Shown here one piece after another: positions 26,248 to 36,114 of a stretch of 64,000 nt of DNA. Source of the DNA: Bacillus amyloliquefaciens DSM 7 = ATCC 23350. GTDB lineage: Bacteria; Bacillota; Bacilli; Bacillales; Bacillaceae. The first letter of the stretch is position 1; the number at the start of each line of letters is the position of its first letter. The stretch covers positions 987,001-1,051,000 of the forward strand of contig NC_014551.1 in the NCBI RefSeq assembly GCF_000196735.1. Direction: 5' to 3'. Position numbers and translations under genes: made by a program. Below the pieces are notes generated by a model that was given only the letters and a program-made list of their open reading frames with translations, did no database searches and was not told the DNA's origin.

Positions 26248-27408
26248 ATGAATATCCATAAACTGAAAGAGGAATTAATCGAATACGCCAAAAGCATCGG
26301 AGTCGACAAAATCGGGTTTACGACGGCTGATACATTCGACAGTCTGAGGGACCGGCTGATTCTTCAGGAATCACTCGGCTATTTATCCGGCTTTGAAGAA
26401 CCGGATATTGAAAAACGGGTCACACCGTCTTTGCTTCTGCCGAAAGCCAAATCGATCGTCGCCATCGCCCTTGCCTATCCTTCCAAAATGAAAGATGCGC
26501 CAAGGAGCACGAGGGACGGCCGGCGCGGCATTTTTTGCAGAGCTTCCTGGGGAAAGGATTATCATGACGTTCTGCGGGAAAAGCTTGATCTGCTGGAGAA
26601 TTTTCTTCAAAGCAAACATGAAGATATCCGCACCAAGTCAATGGTGGATACAGGAGAATTGTCCGACAGGGCCGTGGCTGAACGGGCGGGAATCGGCTTC
26701 AGCGCCAAAAACTGCATGATCACCACACCTGAATACGGCTCTTACGTATATCTGGCTGAGATGATCACAAATCTGCCTTTTGAACCGGATGTGCCGATTG
26801 AAGATATGTGCGGCTCATGCACGAAATGTTTAGACGCATGCCCGACCGGCGCACTCGTCAATCCCGGACAGCTTAACGCCCAGCGCTGTATTTCATTCCT
26901 TACCCAGACAAAGGGATTTTTGCCGGATGAGTTCCGCACGAAAATCGGAAACCGTCTGTATGGCTGTGACACGTGCCAGACGGTCTGTCCGATTAATAAA
27001 GGGAAAGATTTTCATCTTCATCCGCAGATGGAGCCCGACCCGGAAATCGCAAAGCCGCTGTTAAAGCCGCTTTTGACCATAAGCAACCGTGAATTCAAAG
27101 AAAAATTCGGACATGTATCAGGCTCATGGCGCGGCAAGAAGCCGATTCAGCGGAATGCCATTTTGGCATTGGCCCATTTCAAAGATGCATCGTCTCTTCC
27201 TGAATTAACGGCCTTGATGCACCAAGACCCGCGCCCTGTCATCAGGGGAACGGCCGCTTGGGCCATCGGGAAAATCGGTGATCAGGAATATGCAGCGGAA
27301 TTAGAAAAAGCGCTTTATAAAGAGCAGGATGAGGAAGCCATACAGGAAATTAAAAAGGGACTGGAACTGCTATCGGTTTCTGATAAGACTAAAACCGGCC
27401 AGTCCTGA
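26248..27408 (+). CDS. queG: Epoxyqueuosine reductase QueG
   Basis: A 386-residue cobalamin- and iron-sulfur-dependent enzyme for the last step of queuosine synthesis in tRNA. The 4Fe-4S motifs CGSCTKCLDACP and CDTCQTVCP are clear; the C-terminus holds HEAT-like repeats (RPVIRGTAAWAIGKIG). ATG 26248 has AAAGGAGG upstream; a GTG at 26239 is too close to that site. Known as yhbA in B. subtilis, first gene of the yhb set. Confidence 0.95.
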   Translation: MNIHKLKEELIEYAKSIGVDKIGFTTADTFDSLRDRLILQESLGYLSGFEEPDIEKRVTPSLLLPKAKSIVAIALAYPSKMKDAPRSTRDGRRGIFCRASWGKDYHDVLREKLDLLENFLQSKHEDIRTKSMVDTGELSDRAVAERAGIGFSAKNCMITTPEYGSYVYLAEMITNLPFEPDVPIEDMCGSCTKCLDACPTGALVNPGQLNAQRCISFLTQTKGFLPDEFRTKIGNRLYGCDTCQTVCPINKGKDFHLHPQMEPDPEIAKPLLKPLLTISNREFKEKFGHVSGSWRGKKPIQRNAILALAHFKDASSLPELTALMHQDPRPVIRGTAAWAIGKIGDQEYAAELEKALYKEQDEEAIQEIKKGLELLSVSDKTKTGQS

Positions 27409-27484
27409 CATATGTATAGAGAAAAAGCACTTGGCCGGAGTTCAAGTGTTTTTTCTTTATAAAAAAGTATGGTGGGTGGAGCGC

Positions 27485-28396
27485 TTGAAGCATATTATTG
27501 AAGATTTAGCGGAGGCCCGGCTTCATTATTTAGTCAACGGAACCGAGATGAGGCAGAATGGACCGGCCGGCGATCTTGAAGCCCTGACGAGAAAAAAAGA
27601 GCTGCTTGAAAAACGGAAAGTTGACATCGTTAAAGCGAAGGCGAAAGCCGTCATTGTCAACAGCAGTCTTGAGGACGACGGCACGTTATGCGTATTGTAC
27701 ACGATTCATTTCGAATATTTGTGCAAGGAGCAGGACGGACATCTTTATTTAGAAGAGCAGATTGAGGAACGGACTGCATTTCTCTATGATCAGCTGCTGA
27801 TTAAAGATCGGGAAGTAAAGAAAAAACCGGCTGGATTTTCTGACGGAAACAGCGTAATCGAATATGAGCGGAGTGAACGGGAAGATTTCGGGAGGGCATT
27901 TCAATACGACCGTCTGGCTGCCGTTCAGTACGCGGAAAAGTTTTGGAATAAACGAAACCCCGCTTATAAAAATTTCAGCGACAATTGCACAAATTTTATT
28001 TCGCAATGTTTGCATGCCGGAAAAGCGCCGATGCGCGGGCATCCGAACAGAGGCTCAGGCTGGTGGATGAAGCAAAGTTCATGGAGCTACAGCTGGACGG
28101 TCGCGCATTCCATGAAGATGTATCTGGCTCAATCAAAGGCCGGTCTTCGCGCGGTGCAGGTGTCAAGCGCCGAAGAACTGATGCCCGGGGATGTGATTTG
28201 CTATGATTTTGAAGGAGACGGCCGTTTTAATCATACGACGATTGTCGTCGCAAAAGATAAAAGCAATATGCCGCTTGTCAATGCCCAAACGTATGACAGC
28301 AGAATGAGATATTGGTCATATGAGGATTCAACGGCGTATACTCCTTCCATCAGATATGCGTTTTTTCATATTACGGATGATACGACAAAAGAGTAA
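27485..28396 (+). CDS. yhbB: Putative amidase-domain protein YhbB
   Basis: A protein of 303 residues from TTG 27485 (GGTGGGTGGAG upstream). The C-terminal half is an Amidase_6 domain: AAVQYAEKFWNKRNP, the likely catalytic Cys in DNCTNFISQCL, and the His region DGRFNHTTIVV. These NlpC/P60-like domains are thought to act on peptide amides, but no substrate is known. No signal peptide is present. It lies between queG and trmL, as in B. subtilis. Confidence 0.85.
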   Translation: MKHIIEDLAEARLHYLVNGTEMRQNGPAGDLEALTRKKELLEKRKVDIVKAKAKAVIVNSSLEDDGTLCVLYTIHFEYLCKEQDGHLYLEEQIEERTAFLYDQLLIKDREVKKKPAGFSDGNSVIEYERSEREDFGRAFQYDRLAAVQYAEKFWNKRNPAYKNFSDNCTNFISQCLHAGKAPMRGHPNRGSGWWMKQSSWSYSWTVAHSMKMYLAQSKAGLRAVQVSSAEELMPGDVICYDFEGDGRFNHTTIVVAKDKSNMPLVNAQTYDSRMRYWSYEDSTAYTPSIRYAFFHITDDTTKE

Positions 28397-28441
28397 TTAA
28401 TGATATAATGGTGGGCGGAATAAAAAACAGAGGTGAACATC

Positions 28442-28915
28442 GTGGCATTACATGTCGTTTTATATCAACCCGAAATCCCGGCCAATACGGGAAATATCGC
28501 ACGTACTTGTGCGGCAACAGACACAACGCTTCATTTGATCCGCCCGCTCGGATTCTCAACCGATGATAAAATGCTGAAGCGCGCCGGACTCGATTACTGG
28601 GAGTTCGTCAACGTCGTATATCATGATTCATTGGACGAATTATTTGAGGCATATGAGAACGGAAAGTTTTTCTTCATTACAAAATTCGGGCAAAAGCCGC
28701 ATACATCGTTTGACTACTCAAATACGGAGGAAGATGTTTTCTTCGTATTCGGCAGAGAAACGAGCGGACTTCCGAAAGAATTGATCGAAAACAATATGGA
28801 CCGCTGCCTGCGTCTTCCGATGACCGAGCATGTGAGATCATTAAACCTGTCCAACACTGCCGCGATTCTTGTCTATGAAGCGCTGCGCCAGCAAAATTAC
28901 AGAGATTTGACCTGA
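28442..28915 (+). CDS. trmL: tRNA (cytidine/uridine-34-2'-O)-methyltransferase TrmL
   Basis: A 157-residue SPOUT methyltransferase acting on the wobble base of tRNA-Leu. Motifs: [19 protein letters not shown] (motif 1), FGRETSGLP (motif 2) and [19 protein letters not shown] (motif 3, knot). GTG 28442 has GAGGTGA upstream. Formerly called cspR in B. subtilis. Confidence 0.95.
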   Translation: MALHVVLYQPEIPANTGNIARTCAATDTTLHLIRPLGFSTDDKMLKRAGLDYWEFVNVVYHDSLDELFEAYENGKFFFITKFGQKPHTSFDYSNTEEDVFFVFGRETSGLPKELIENNMDRCLRLPMTEHVRSLNLSNTAAILVYEALRQQNYRDLT

Positions 28916-28918
28916 GAA

Positions 28919-28949
28919 AAAACCGCCCGGATACGGGGCGGTTTTTTTA
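28919..28949 (+). terminator. Terminator after trmL
   Basis: AAACCGCCC with GGGCGGTTT around a short loop, then TTTT. Confidence 0.88.
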
Positions 28950-29040
28950 TGTAGCCGTGGTTCATGACATTTTTATATTTATAGGCTTAACAAACGTAAC
29001 AGTGTTATGTTACAATGTTTTCATCAAAGGAGCTGGATTT

Positions 29041-29673
29041 ATGGAGGAACAACTGATTTCTAAAAAAGAATTACTTGAAGAAACATCAATCTCATACGGA
29101 CAGCTGTACCGCTGGAAGCGGAAAAATTTAATTCCTGAGGAATGGTTTATCCGAAAATCAACGTTTACAGGCCAGGAAACATTTTTTCCGAGAGCGGAAA
29201 TATTAAAACGTATCTCAAAAATACAGAAAATGAAAGAAAATCTGTCTTTGGATGAAATGAGGGAAATGCTGTCTCCGCAAATGGCTGATGTCAACATAAC
29301 GTTTGCGGAGCTGCTTCAAAAAGGGCTGATTTCAAAGGCCGCGCTGCAAGTTTACGGAGAAGGCGGCGTGACATTTACAGCTCGCGCGCTGCTGTCTTTA
29401 TATGTGCTTGAAGGGCTTTTGCAGTCAGGCAATATCAATCTTGACGAAGGGAAAATGGCGGCGGAGGTGCTGAAAGTGTATGAGGATTCCGAGCTGAAAG
29501 CAAATACGGAGCTCGTCATGCTCCGAAAACTCGGCGTAACGACGTGCTTCATCTCAGACGCTGAACATATTCTGTTTGAACCATCTGTCAAAGTGGTTGA
29601 ACGGGTGGCGCTTGCTGCGGCATCAGAAGAATTAAAAACGAAATGGATGCAGGAGGACCATCAATGGACGTAA
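29041..29673 (+). CDS. yhbD: YhbD, MerR-like helix-turn-helix protein (DUF4004)
   Basis: A 210-residue protein. The N-terminus ([24 protein letters not shown]) is a MerR-like recognition helix region; the rest is a helical domain of unknown ligand. ATG 29041 has AAAGGAG upstream. Its last ten bases overlap the first bactofilin gene, so the three genes yhbD-yhbE-yhbF form an operon. In B. subtilis the following two genes affect flagellar motility. Confidence 0.85.
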   Translation: MEEQLISKKELLEETSISYGQLYRWKRKNLIPEEWFIRKSTFTGQETFFPRAEILKRISKIQKMKENLSLDEMREMLSPQMADVNITFAELLQKGLISKAALQVYGEGGVTFTARALLSLYVLEGLLQSGNINLDEGKMAAEVLKVYEDSELKANTELVMLRKLGVTTCFISDAEHILFEPSVKVVERVALAAASEELKTKWMQEDHQWT

Positions 29674-30377
29674 CAGATAAATTAGTCATCAACGGTTCAG
29701 GAAGTTCAAAAGGAGGCCGTTTTCATACGGTGGAGATCAACGGAAGCGGCACGGTCTCGGGTGATGTCGAGTGCACGAGCCTTCTGTTTAACGGCAGCGG
29801 AAAAACAGACGGGAATGTCAAGACGCAAACGCTGACGATCAGCGGTTCGGGGAAAATTTCCGGCAGCGCTGAAGCCGAATCTATCCGTATCAACGGAACG
29901 GGTGTCATTAAAGGTGATGTCAAAACGGAGCGGTTGAACGTCGCGGGATTTTCATCTTTCGGCGGCGGTGTGAAAGCTGATGATATCTTCATATCCGGGA
30001 AAGTCGGAATCGAAGGCGATTGTGAGACAGAGACGTTCCGTTCGGAAGGCAAATGCAAGATCGGCGGCCTGCTGAATGCCGATGAAGTCAGTATGAAGCT
30101 GGCGGCGGGTGAGAGCCATGTGAAGGAAATCGGCTGCCGCCATTTGAAGGTGATGAGCAGAAAAAGCGTGCTTACGCGTTTTAAACTGATGCCGGCTCCG
30201 GTGCTGACCGCAGAGCTGATTGAAGGTGACATCATTGACTTGGCGGACACAAACGCGCAGACAGTACGCGGGAAAACTGTGCGGATCGGCGCGGGATGCA
30301 TCATTGAGACGGTGGAATACAGCGGCGATTTTACATGTGATCCTTCCGCTTCAGTAAACAAAGTCGTGAAAATATAG
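29664..30377 (+). CDS. yhbE: Bactofilin (BacE-like), YhbE
   Basis: A 237-residue polymer-forming cytoskeletal protein. It is built of repeated beta-helix rungs with GSG-type turns ([37 protein letters not shown]). B. subtilis YhbE (BacE) forms dynamic membrane-near assemblies needed for flagellar assembly. ATG 29664 has AGGAGG upstream. It is the first of two tandem bactofilins. Confidence 0.92.
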   Translation: MDVTDKLVINGSGSSKGGRFHTVEINGSGTVSGDVECTSLLFNGSGKTDGNVKTQTLTISGSGKISGSAEAESIRINGTGVIKGDVKTERLNVAGFSSFGGGVKADDIFISGKVGIEGDCETETFRSEGKCKIGGLLNADEVSMKLAAGESHVKEIGCRHLKVMSRKSVLTRFKLMPAPVLTAELIEGDIIDLADTNAQTVRGKTVRIGAGCIIETVEYSGDFTCDPSASVNKVVKI

Positions 30378-30388
30378 GAGGAGCTGCA

Positions 30389-31099
30389 GTGGAAACAACA
30401 AAAAAATTGAGTCATTTAAAAATGTACGGAGCCGGACACGCGGCCGGAGGCTCCTACCAGAATGTAAGCATTAAAGGCGAAGGGACTGTCGGCGAAGGAC
30501 TTCGAAGCGAACGCTGCCGGATATTCGGTACAGGGCGTTTTCTCGGAGATGCCGAAACCAATCGGCTGAAAATTTTCGGAGAGCATGAGGTTGAAGGAGA
30601 TTTATCGGCTCGTTCCGCAAATGTGATCGGCACGCTGAAAATTGGCGGCTCTATGCGTTTCACCCGAATGAGGCTGAAAGGACTTGCTGACATTTCCGGC
30701 AGTGCTGCGGGAGAGCAGTGCCATATAAAAGGCAGTCTCACCGTCAGCGGGGATTGCGAGACGGAGCAGCTTCATGTAACCGGCTGTATCAATGTGGCGG
30801 GATTGTTAAACGCGGGAGACGTAAACATCCATTTGCGTTATGACCAAAGCAAAGTCAAAGAAATCGGCGGCACATCGATTACCGTCAGACGGAAACCCGG
30901 TCTTCTTAAACGGAAAGCGGGAATGCTTTCTGCTGAATTGATTGAAGGAGACACGGTTTACCTCGAATATACGAAAGCGGACATCGTCAGAGGGAAGCAT
31001 GTGGAAATCGGCCCGGGGTGCAAAATCGGAAAAATCGAGTATCGAACAAGCTGTAAAACACATGAGAAATCAACTGTCCAAGAACACATTCAAATATGA
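30389..31099 (+). CDS. yhbF: Bactofilin (BacF-like), YhbF
   Basis: A 236-residue paralogue of YhbE, with the same right-handed beta-helix rungs (VSIKGEGTVGEGL, RIFGTGRFLGDA) and a matching C-terminal half (VKEIGGTSITVRRKPGL). GTG 30389 follows AGGAGG. The pair likely copolymerises. Confidence 0.92.
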   Translation: METTKKLSHLKMYGAGHAAGGSYQNVSIKGEGTVGEGLRSERCRIFGTGRFLGDAETNRLKIFGEHEVEGDLSARSANVIGTLKIGGSMRFTRMRLKGLADISGSAAGEQCHIKGSLTVSGDCETEQLHVTGCINVAGLLNAGDVNIHLRYDQSKVKEIGGTSITVRRKPGLLKRKAGMLSAELIEGDTVYLEYTKADIVRGKHVEIGPGCKIGKIEYRTSCKTHEKSTVQEHIQI

Positions 31100-31120
31100 A
31101 ACATTGTTATGTTGTACAGG

Positions 31121-31152
31121 AAAGGGTGCTCTTCATAAGGAGCACCCTTTTT
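31121..31152 (+). terminator. Terminator after yhbF
   Basis: AAAGGGTGCTC (31121-31131) pairs with GAGCACCCTTT (31140-31150) followed by TT. Confidence 0.85.
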
Positions 31153-31156
31153 GCCG

Positions 31157-31249
31157 TTATTCGTTTTCAGGCTTGCTGTCGTAACCCGCCGTAAAAATGG
31201 ATACTAAAAAAGTGAGAATGACCCCCAGTAAAATGATCGTTTTCATCAT
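31157..31249 (-). CDS. 30-residue single-span membrane protein
   Basis: A short frame, start ATG at 31249, with a very strong ribosome site (GAGGAGGAGAA) right before it. The product is MMKTIILLGVILTFLVSIF followed by a short acidic tail ending KPENE, i.e. one membrane helix and a hydrophilic C-terminus. It is divergent from prkA and convergent to yhbF, ending at yhbF's terminator. No family is recognised; the strength of the RBS and the good membrane helix argue it is translated. Confidence 0.65.
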   Translation of the reverse strand: MMKTIILLGVILTFLVSIFTAGYDSKPENE

Positions 31250-31398
31250 TTCTCCTCCTCTTTGCTTTTCCATTTGCTGTCCGAGTCTGGATGAAACTGT
31301 ATTTCTTTCATTATGAACGGTGCACCGGACCCTTGTCAATGACCGCCTTAAAACGCCTTTATTTTTAAGAAACGAAAAGCATGTATTTCACATCACCG

Positions 31399-31406
31399 CA
31401 TAGATT
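31399..31406 (+). promoter_or_regulatory. Possible sigma-E -10 element before prkA
   Basis: CATAGATT fits the sigma-E -10 pattern CATAnnnT, about 50 bp before prkA, a gene known to be controlled by sigma-E. The -35 is not clear. Confidence 0.35.
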
Positions 31407-31457
31407 GTAACAAAGTACCTTATTTCTAGTGCATTAACCATGATAGAGGAGGTTCTT

Positions 31458-33353
31458 ATGGATATATTAAAGAAAATTGAAAAGTACAGAGAGGAAGAGC
31501 AGCGTCTCAAATGGGAAGGGACGTTCGCTGATTATTTGGAGATCATAAAAGAAAATCCATTGGTCGCACAGTCTGCTCATTCTCGCGTTTTTAATATGAT
31601 AAAAGACAGCGGAATCGAGGAGAATGACGGTAAAAAGACATACAGCTTTTTCTCGCGGGAGCTGTTCGGCCTTGAAGAATCTCTGGAACGGCTCGTGGAG
31701 GAATACTTTCACCCGGCTGCCAAGCGGCTCGATGTAAGAAAACGGATTTTGCTATTAATGGGACCCGTCAGCGGCGGGAAATCAACCCTTGTCACCATGC
31801 TGAAAAAAGGGCTTGAAGCCTACTCATTGACAGACAACGGCGCAGTTTACGCCATCAAAGGCTGCCCGATGCATGAAGATCCTCTCCATCTCATTCCCCA
31901 TCATCTGCGCGAAGACTTCTACAGAGAATACGGGATCAGAATTGAGGGCAGCCTGTCTCCGCTTAATGTCATGCGGCTTGAAGAAGATTACGGCGGCAGA
32001 ATTGAAGATGTAAAGGTTGAACGCATTTTCTTCTCTGAGGATAAGCGTACCGGAATCGGAACCTTCAGTCCGTCCGACCCGAAATCACAGGATATTGCCG
32101 ACTTGACGGGGAGCATTGATTTTTCAACGATTGCCGAATACGGCTCGGAATCAGATCCACGCGCCTATCGGTTTGACGGGGAATTAAATAAAGCAAACCG
32201 CGGAATGATGGAGTTTCAGGAAATGCTGAAATGCGATGAAAAATTTCTGTGGCACCTTCTGTCACTCACGCAGGAAGGGAATTTCAAAGCCGGGCGGTTT
32301 GCGCTCATCTCAGCTGACGAATTGATTGTTGCGCATACGAACGAAACGGAGTACCGCTCGTTTATTGCCAATAAAAAAAATGAAGCCCTTCATTCCAGAA
32401 TCATCGTGATGCCTGTCCCTTATAATTTAAAGGTGTCCGAGGAAGAACGGATTTATGAAAAAATGATTTCTGAAAGTGATGTTTCTGACGTTCACATCGC
32501 CCCCCATACATTAAAAGTGGCTGCGATGTTTTCTATTTTAACCCGGCTGAAGGAACCGAACCGGTCTGATATTGATCTTGTCAAAAAAATGAGGCTCTAT
32601 GACGGGGAAAGCGTTGAAGGTTACAATTCTGTTGATCTGGAGGATATGAAGAAGGAATTCCATGATGAAGGAATGAGCGGAATCGATCCGCGCTATGTCA
32701 TCAACCGCATTTCCTCAACAATTATCAGAAAAAATATGGAATCCATCAATTCGCTTGACGTGCTGCGTTCCTTAAAAGAAGGACTTGACCAGCATCCTTC
32801 CATCTCTGCCGAGGACAAAGAGCGGTATATGAATTTTATTTCCGCCGCCCGGAAAGAGTACGATGACATTGCCAAAAAAGAAGTGCAGAAGGCGTTTGTC
32901 TATTCATATGAAGAATCCGCTAAAACACTCATGGATAATTATCTAGATAATGTGGAAGCGTACTGCAACAAAAATAAGCTCCGCGATCCGCTGACGGGAG
33001 AAGAAATGAATCCTGACGAAAAGCTGATGAGATCCATTGAAGAGCAGATCGGCATTTCAGAAAACGCGAAAAAAGCGTTCCGAGAAGAAATTTTAATCCG
33101 CATATCGGCCTATGCAAGAAAAGGAAAACGCTTCGACTACAATTCACATGAAAGACTCCGGGAAGCGATTCAGAAAAAGCTGTTCGCCGACTTAAAAGAT
33201 GTGGTGAAAATTACGACTTCAACCAAAACGCCGGATGAGCAGCAGCTTAAAAAGGTCAATGAGGTAGTGGCGCGGTTAATAGATGAACACGGCTATAATT
33301 CGACAAGCGCAAATGAACTGCTGAAGTATGTCGGAAGCTTGTTAAACCGCTGA
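31458..33353 (+). CDS. prkA: PrkA, AAA+ protein with kinase-like C-terminus
   Basis: A 631-residue protein with an N-terminal AAA+ PrkA domain (Walker A GPVSGGKST at about residue 107) and a C-terminal PrkA domain. It was described as a serine kinase and acts early in sporulation (affects Hpr and sigma-K). ATG 31458 is chosen for AGAGGAGG just upstream. It precedes yhbH; the two usually travel together (with ycgB/spoVR family elsewhere). Confidence 0.96.
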   Translation: MDILKKIEKYREEEQRLKWEGTFADYLEIIKENPLVAQSAHSRVFNMIKDSGIEENDGKKTYSFFSRELFGLEESLERLVEEYFHPAAKRLDVRKRILLLMGPVSGGKSTLVTMLKKGLEAYSLTDNGAVYAIKGCPMHEDPLHLIPHHLREDFYREYGIRIEGSLSPLNVMRLEEDYGGRIEDVKVERIFFSEDKRTGIGTFSPSDPKSQDIADLTGSIDFSTIAEYGSESDPRAYRFDGELNKANRGMMEFQEMLKCDEKFLWHLLSLTQEGNFKAGRFALISADELIVAHTNETEYRSFIANKKNEALHSRIIVMPVPYNLKVSEEERIYEKMISESDVSDVHIAPHTLKVAAMFSILTRLKEPNRSDIDLVKKMRLYDGESVEGYNSVDLEDMKKEFHDEGMSGIDPRYVINRISSTIIRKNMESINSLDVLRSLKEGLDQHPSISAEDKERYMNFISAARKEYDDIAKKEVQKAFVYSYEESAKTLMDNYLDNVEAYCNKNKLRDPLTGEEMNPDEKLMRSIEEQIGISENAKKAFREEILIRISAYARKGKRFDYNSHERLREAIQKKLFADLKDVVKITTSTKTPDEQQLKKVNEVVARLIDEHGYNSTSANELLKYVGSLLNR

Positions 33354-33369
33354 TGCTTGATTCATGAAA

Positions 33370-33398
33370 GGCCCGTCCGTATAAGGACGGGTTCTTTT
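33370..33398 (+). terminator. Terminator after prkA
   Basis: GCCCGTCC with GGACGGGT(T), short loop, then CTTTT. Confidence 0.75.
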
Positions 33399-33435
33399 GT
33401 CTGTTTTTCGCAATTGTTTGTCAATTGGAAAGTCC

Positions 33436-33472
33436 GTCCGGCATAAGATAAGAATAAATCTTTTCGCCGGAC
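33436..33472 (+). other. Hairpin in the prkA-yhbH gap
   Basis: GTCCGGC (33436-33442) pairs perfectly with GCCGGAC (33466-33472); inside, AAGAT can pair with ATCTT. No T run follows. It may be an mRNA 5' structure or regulator site of yhbH. Confidence 0.5.
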
Positions 33473-33541
33473 TTGTTTCATAAACAGGAACAAGCCGGAA
33501 TACACATGTAAAACGACCATAACGGTTAAGGAGGGGAATTC

Positions 33542-34720
33542 ATGTCCCGTAATGACAGCGGAAATTTTTTGATTTCAGAGGAAGACTGGTCCCTCCATCG
33601 CAAAGGCTTTGACGACCAGCAGCGCCACCAAAAGAAAGTACAGGAAGCGATAAAAAACAACCTTCCGGACCTTGTCACTGAGGAAAGCATTATTATGTCC
33701 AACGGAAAGGATGTCGTGAAAATCCCGATTCGTTCGCATGATGAATATAAAATCCGTTATAACTATGATAAAAACAAACATGTCGGCCAAGGTGACGGTG
33801 ACAGCGAAGTCGGCGATGTCGTCGCAAGAGACGGCGCAGATAAAAAGCAGGGGGCCGGAAAAGGCCAGGGAGCCGGCGATCAGGCAGGCGAGGATTATTA
33901 TGAAGCGGAAGTTTCATTGATGGATCTGGAAGAAGCGCTGTTTCAGGAATTAGAACTGCCGAATCTGCAGCAAAAAGAAAGGGACAATATCGTCCATACC
34001 GATATCGAGTTCAATGATATCCGGAAAACCGGACTGACAGGGAATATTGATAAGAAAAGGACGATGCTGTCGGCCTATAAACGAAACGCCATGTCAGGCA
34101 AGCCGTCGTTTTACCCGATTTATCCGGAAGATTTGAAATACAAAACATGGAATGATGTGACGAAGCCGGAATCGAAAGCTGTCGTATTAGCCATGATGGA
34201 TACAAGCGGTTCGATGGGCGTATGGGAAAAATATATGGCGAGGAGCTTCTTTTTTTGGATGACACGATTTTTACGGACAAAGTATGAAACGGTTGATATC
34301 GAATTTATCGCCCATCATACGGAAGCGAAGGTTGTGTCTGAAGAAGATTTCTTTTCAAAAGGCGAGAGCGGCGGAACCATCTGCTCCTCCGTATACCGGA
34401 AGTCTCTTGAATTAATTGATGAAAAATATGATCCCGCGCGCTACAACATCTACCCGTTCCATTTCTCAGACGGAGATAATTTAACATCGGATAATGCGAG
34501 GTGCGTAAAGCTTGTCAATGACATCATGAAAAAATCGAATCTGTTCTGCTACGGTGAGGTCAATCAATATAACAGGCATTCCACACTCATGTCCGCCTAT
34601 AAAAATGTCAAAGATGATAAATTTAAATATTACATCCTGAAGCAGAAATCAGACGTATTTCAAGCGCTGAAAAGCTTTTTTCAAAAAGAAGAAGCGGGTG
34701 TAAGCAAAGCATCGTATTAA
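33542..34720 (+). CDS. yhbH: YhbH, sporulation protein with VWA-type domain (DUF444)
   Basis: A 392-residue protein of the YeaH/YhbH family. The VWA-like part carries a MIDAS motif [10 protein letters not shown] near residue 225. A Gly/Lys/Gln-rich linker occurs near residues 95-120 ([16 protein letters not shown]). Mutants in B. subtilis have sporulation defects. ATG 33542 has AAGGAGGGG upstream. Paired with prkA. Confidence 0.95.
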   Translation: MSRNDSGNFLISEEDWSLHRKGFDDQQRHQKKVQEAIKNNLPDLVTEESIIMSNGKDVVKIPIRSHDEYKIRYNYDKNKHVGQGDGDSEVGDVVARDGADKKQGAGKGQGAGDQAGEDYYEAEVSLMDLEEALFQELELPNLQQKERDNIVHTDIEFNDIRKTGLTGNIDKKRTMLSAYKRNAMSGKPSFYPIYPEDLKYKTWNDVTKPESKAVVLAMMDTSGSMGVWEKYMARSFFFWMTRFLRTKYETVDIEFIAHHTEAKVVSEEDFFSKGESGGTICSSVYRKSLELIDEKYDPARYNIYPFHFSDGDNLTSDNARCVKLVNDIMKKSNLFCYGEVNQYNRHSTLMSAYKNVKDDKFKYYILKQKSDVFQALKSFFQKEEAGVSKASY

Positions 34721-34722
34721 AC

Positions 34723-34775
34723 AAAAAGCCGAGTGAAGAATCGTGCGGCTGCGATTCTTCCTCTCGGCTTTTTTT
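34723..34775 (+). terminator. Terminator after yhbH
   Basis: A long stem, AAAAAGCCGAG with CTCGGCTTTTT, extended inward by GAAGAATCG with CGATTCTTC. Confidence 0.9.
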
Positions 34776-34907
34776 AATTAAAAATAAAGAGAAAAAGCGG
34801 CATAAAAAAAATCCTTAAAAAATGAAACTTTTCTCTTTACAAACCTTCTTACATTTATTAATATTTTATCTTGTGAACTATTATTAAGGGAATGAGGTGA
34901 AAATACG

Positions 34908-35372
34908 GTGATTGAATCAGAGCTCGCTTTGCTCAGTTTTGAACAGCTGTTTGATACTTCCAGATCGATTTACAAAAAGCAGAAAATGATTCTGGAGACA
35001 GTTCTGGAACCTTATGATATTACAGTCCTGCAGTATCTGCTGATGTTCAAAATACATAAGAGCAAAAGCACGCAGCTTTCAAGGCTGGCTTTGTCGCTTG
35101 ATCTGAAACCGGCGTCTGTCACGAGAATGACCGATATTCTGTATAAGCGCCGCTTAATGGATCGGAGCGACTATCACGACGACCGGCGTGTTGTTATGAT
35201 TCAGTTAACCGAAGAGGGGGAAGAACTTCTACAGAAAGCTGCTGTTCAATATGCCGAAAAAGCGGCGATCTTATACCAGCAGCTCAATACCGCTGACCTG
35301 CAGTACCTGCGCAAGCTTGCCGAAAGTTTAACGAAGCTTGCAAACGGCTGTGCAGTGAAAAACGGTAAATAA
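34908..35372 (+). CDS. yhbI: MarR-family regulator YhbI
   Basis: A 154-residue winged-helix regulator: LSRLALSLDLKPASVTRMTDILYKRRLMDR then the wing DDRRVVMIQLTEEG. It leads the efflux operon yhbIJ-yhcABC and likely represses it. GTG 34908 behind GAGGTG. The AT-rich 130 bp before it (34776-34907) should hold the promoter. Confidence 0.92.
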   Translation: MIESELALLSFEQLFDTSRSIYKKQKMILETVLEPYDITVLQYLLMFKIHKSKSTQLSRLALSLDLKPASVTRMTDILYKRRLMDRSDYHDDRRVVMIQLTEEGEELLQKAAVQYAEKAAILYQQLNTADLQYLRKLAESLTKLANGCAVKNGK

Positions 35373-35441
35373 AAAAATCCCCACATATTTTTATCATCAT
35401 TCCACAAAATGATAGAGGAAGAAACGAAAGGAGAAAACAAA

Positions 35442-36074
35442 ATGAACAGAGGACGTTTAATTCTGACCAACATTATCGGTTTGATTGTTGTTCTTGCAAT
35501 TATAGGCGGAGGTGCTTACTACTATTATCAAAGCACACACTATGTAAAAACCGATGAAGCGAAAGTTGCCGGCGACATGGCTGCTATCACAGCTCCTGCT
35601 GCGGGTAAAGTAACTGACTGGAACCTTGACGAGGGGAAAGAAGTAAGTAAAAACGACGTTGTTGCAAAAATCAAAGGACAGCAAAATGCTGACGTAAAAG
35701 CCATCATGGATGGAACAATCGTGAAAAACCAAGTGAAAAACGGCCAAATGGTGCAAGCCGGTACGACAATTGCCCAGGAAATTGACATGAAACACCTTTA
35801 CATCACTGCGAACATTAAAGAAACAGACATTAAAGACATTGAAGTAGGAAACAAAGTAGATGTCGTTGTTGACGGAGACCCGAATACAACATTTGACGGA
35901 ACTGTAGAAGAAATCGGTTATGCGACAACTTCAACTTTTGATATGCTGCCTTCTTCAAACTCAAGCGGCAACTACACAAAAGTAACGCAAAAAGTTCCTG
36001 TTAAAATTTCACTTAGCAACCCATCTGACAAGGTGCTTCCTGGTATGAACGCATCTGTAAAAATCTCTGAATAA
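35442..36074 (+). CDS. yhbJ: HlyD/EmrA-type membrane-fusion protein YhbJ
   Basis: A protein of 210 residues with one N-terminal membrane anchor (LTNIIGLIVVLAIIGGGAYYYY) and a biotinyl-lipoyl-like barrel (TDEAKVAGDMAAITAPAAGK). It is the adaptor for the DHA2 pump YhcA encoded next. ATG 35442 has AAAGGAG upstream; the frame extends upstream without another good site. Confidence 0.93.
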   Translation: MNRGRLILTNIIGLIVVLAIIGGGAYYYYQSTHYVKTDEAKVAGDMAAITAPAAGKVTDWNLDEGKEVSKNDVVAKIKGQQNADVKAIMDGTIVKNQVKNGQMVQAGTTIAQEIDMKHLYITANIKETDIKDIEVGNKVDVVVDGDPNTTFDGTVEEIGYATTSTFDMLPSSNSSGNYTKVTQKVPVKISLSNPSDKVLPGMNASVKISE

Positions 36075-36114
36075 TACAGATCAGTCATCAAACCATGAAG
36101 GGAGGTTGTCTTAG

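Noticed and set aside
29723-30415. 230-codon minus-strand frame opposite yhbE
   Set aside because: Complete antisense of a clear bactofilin gene; no RBS.
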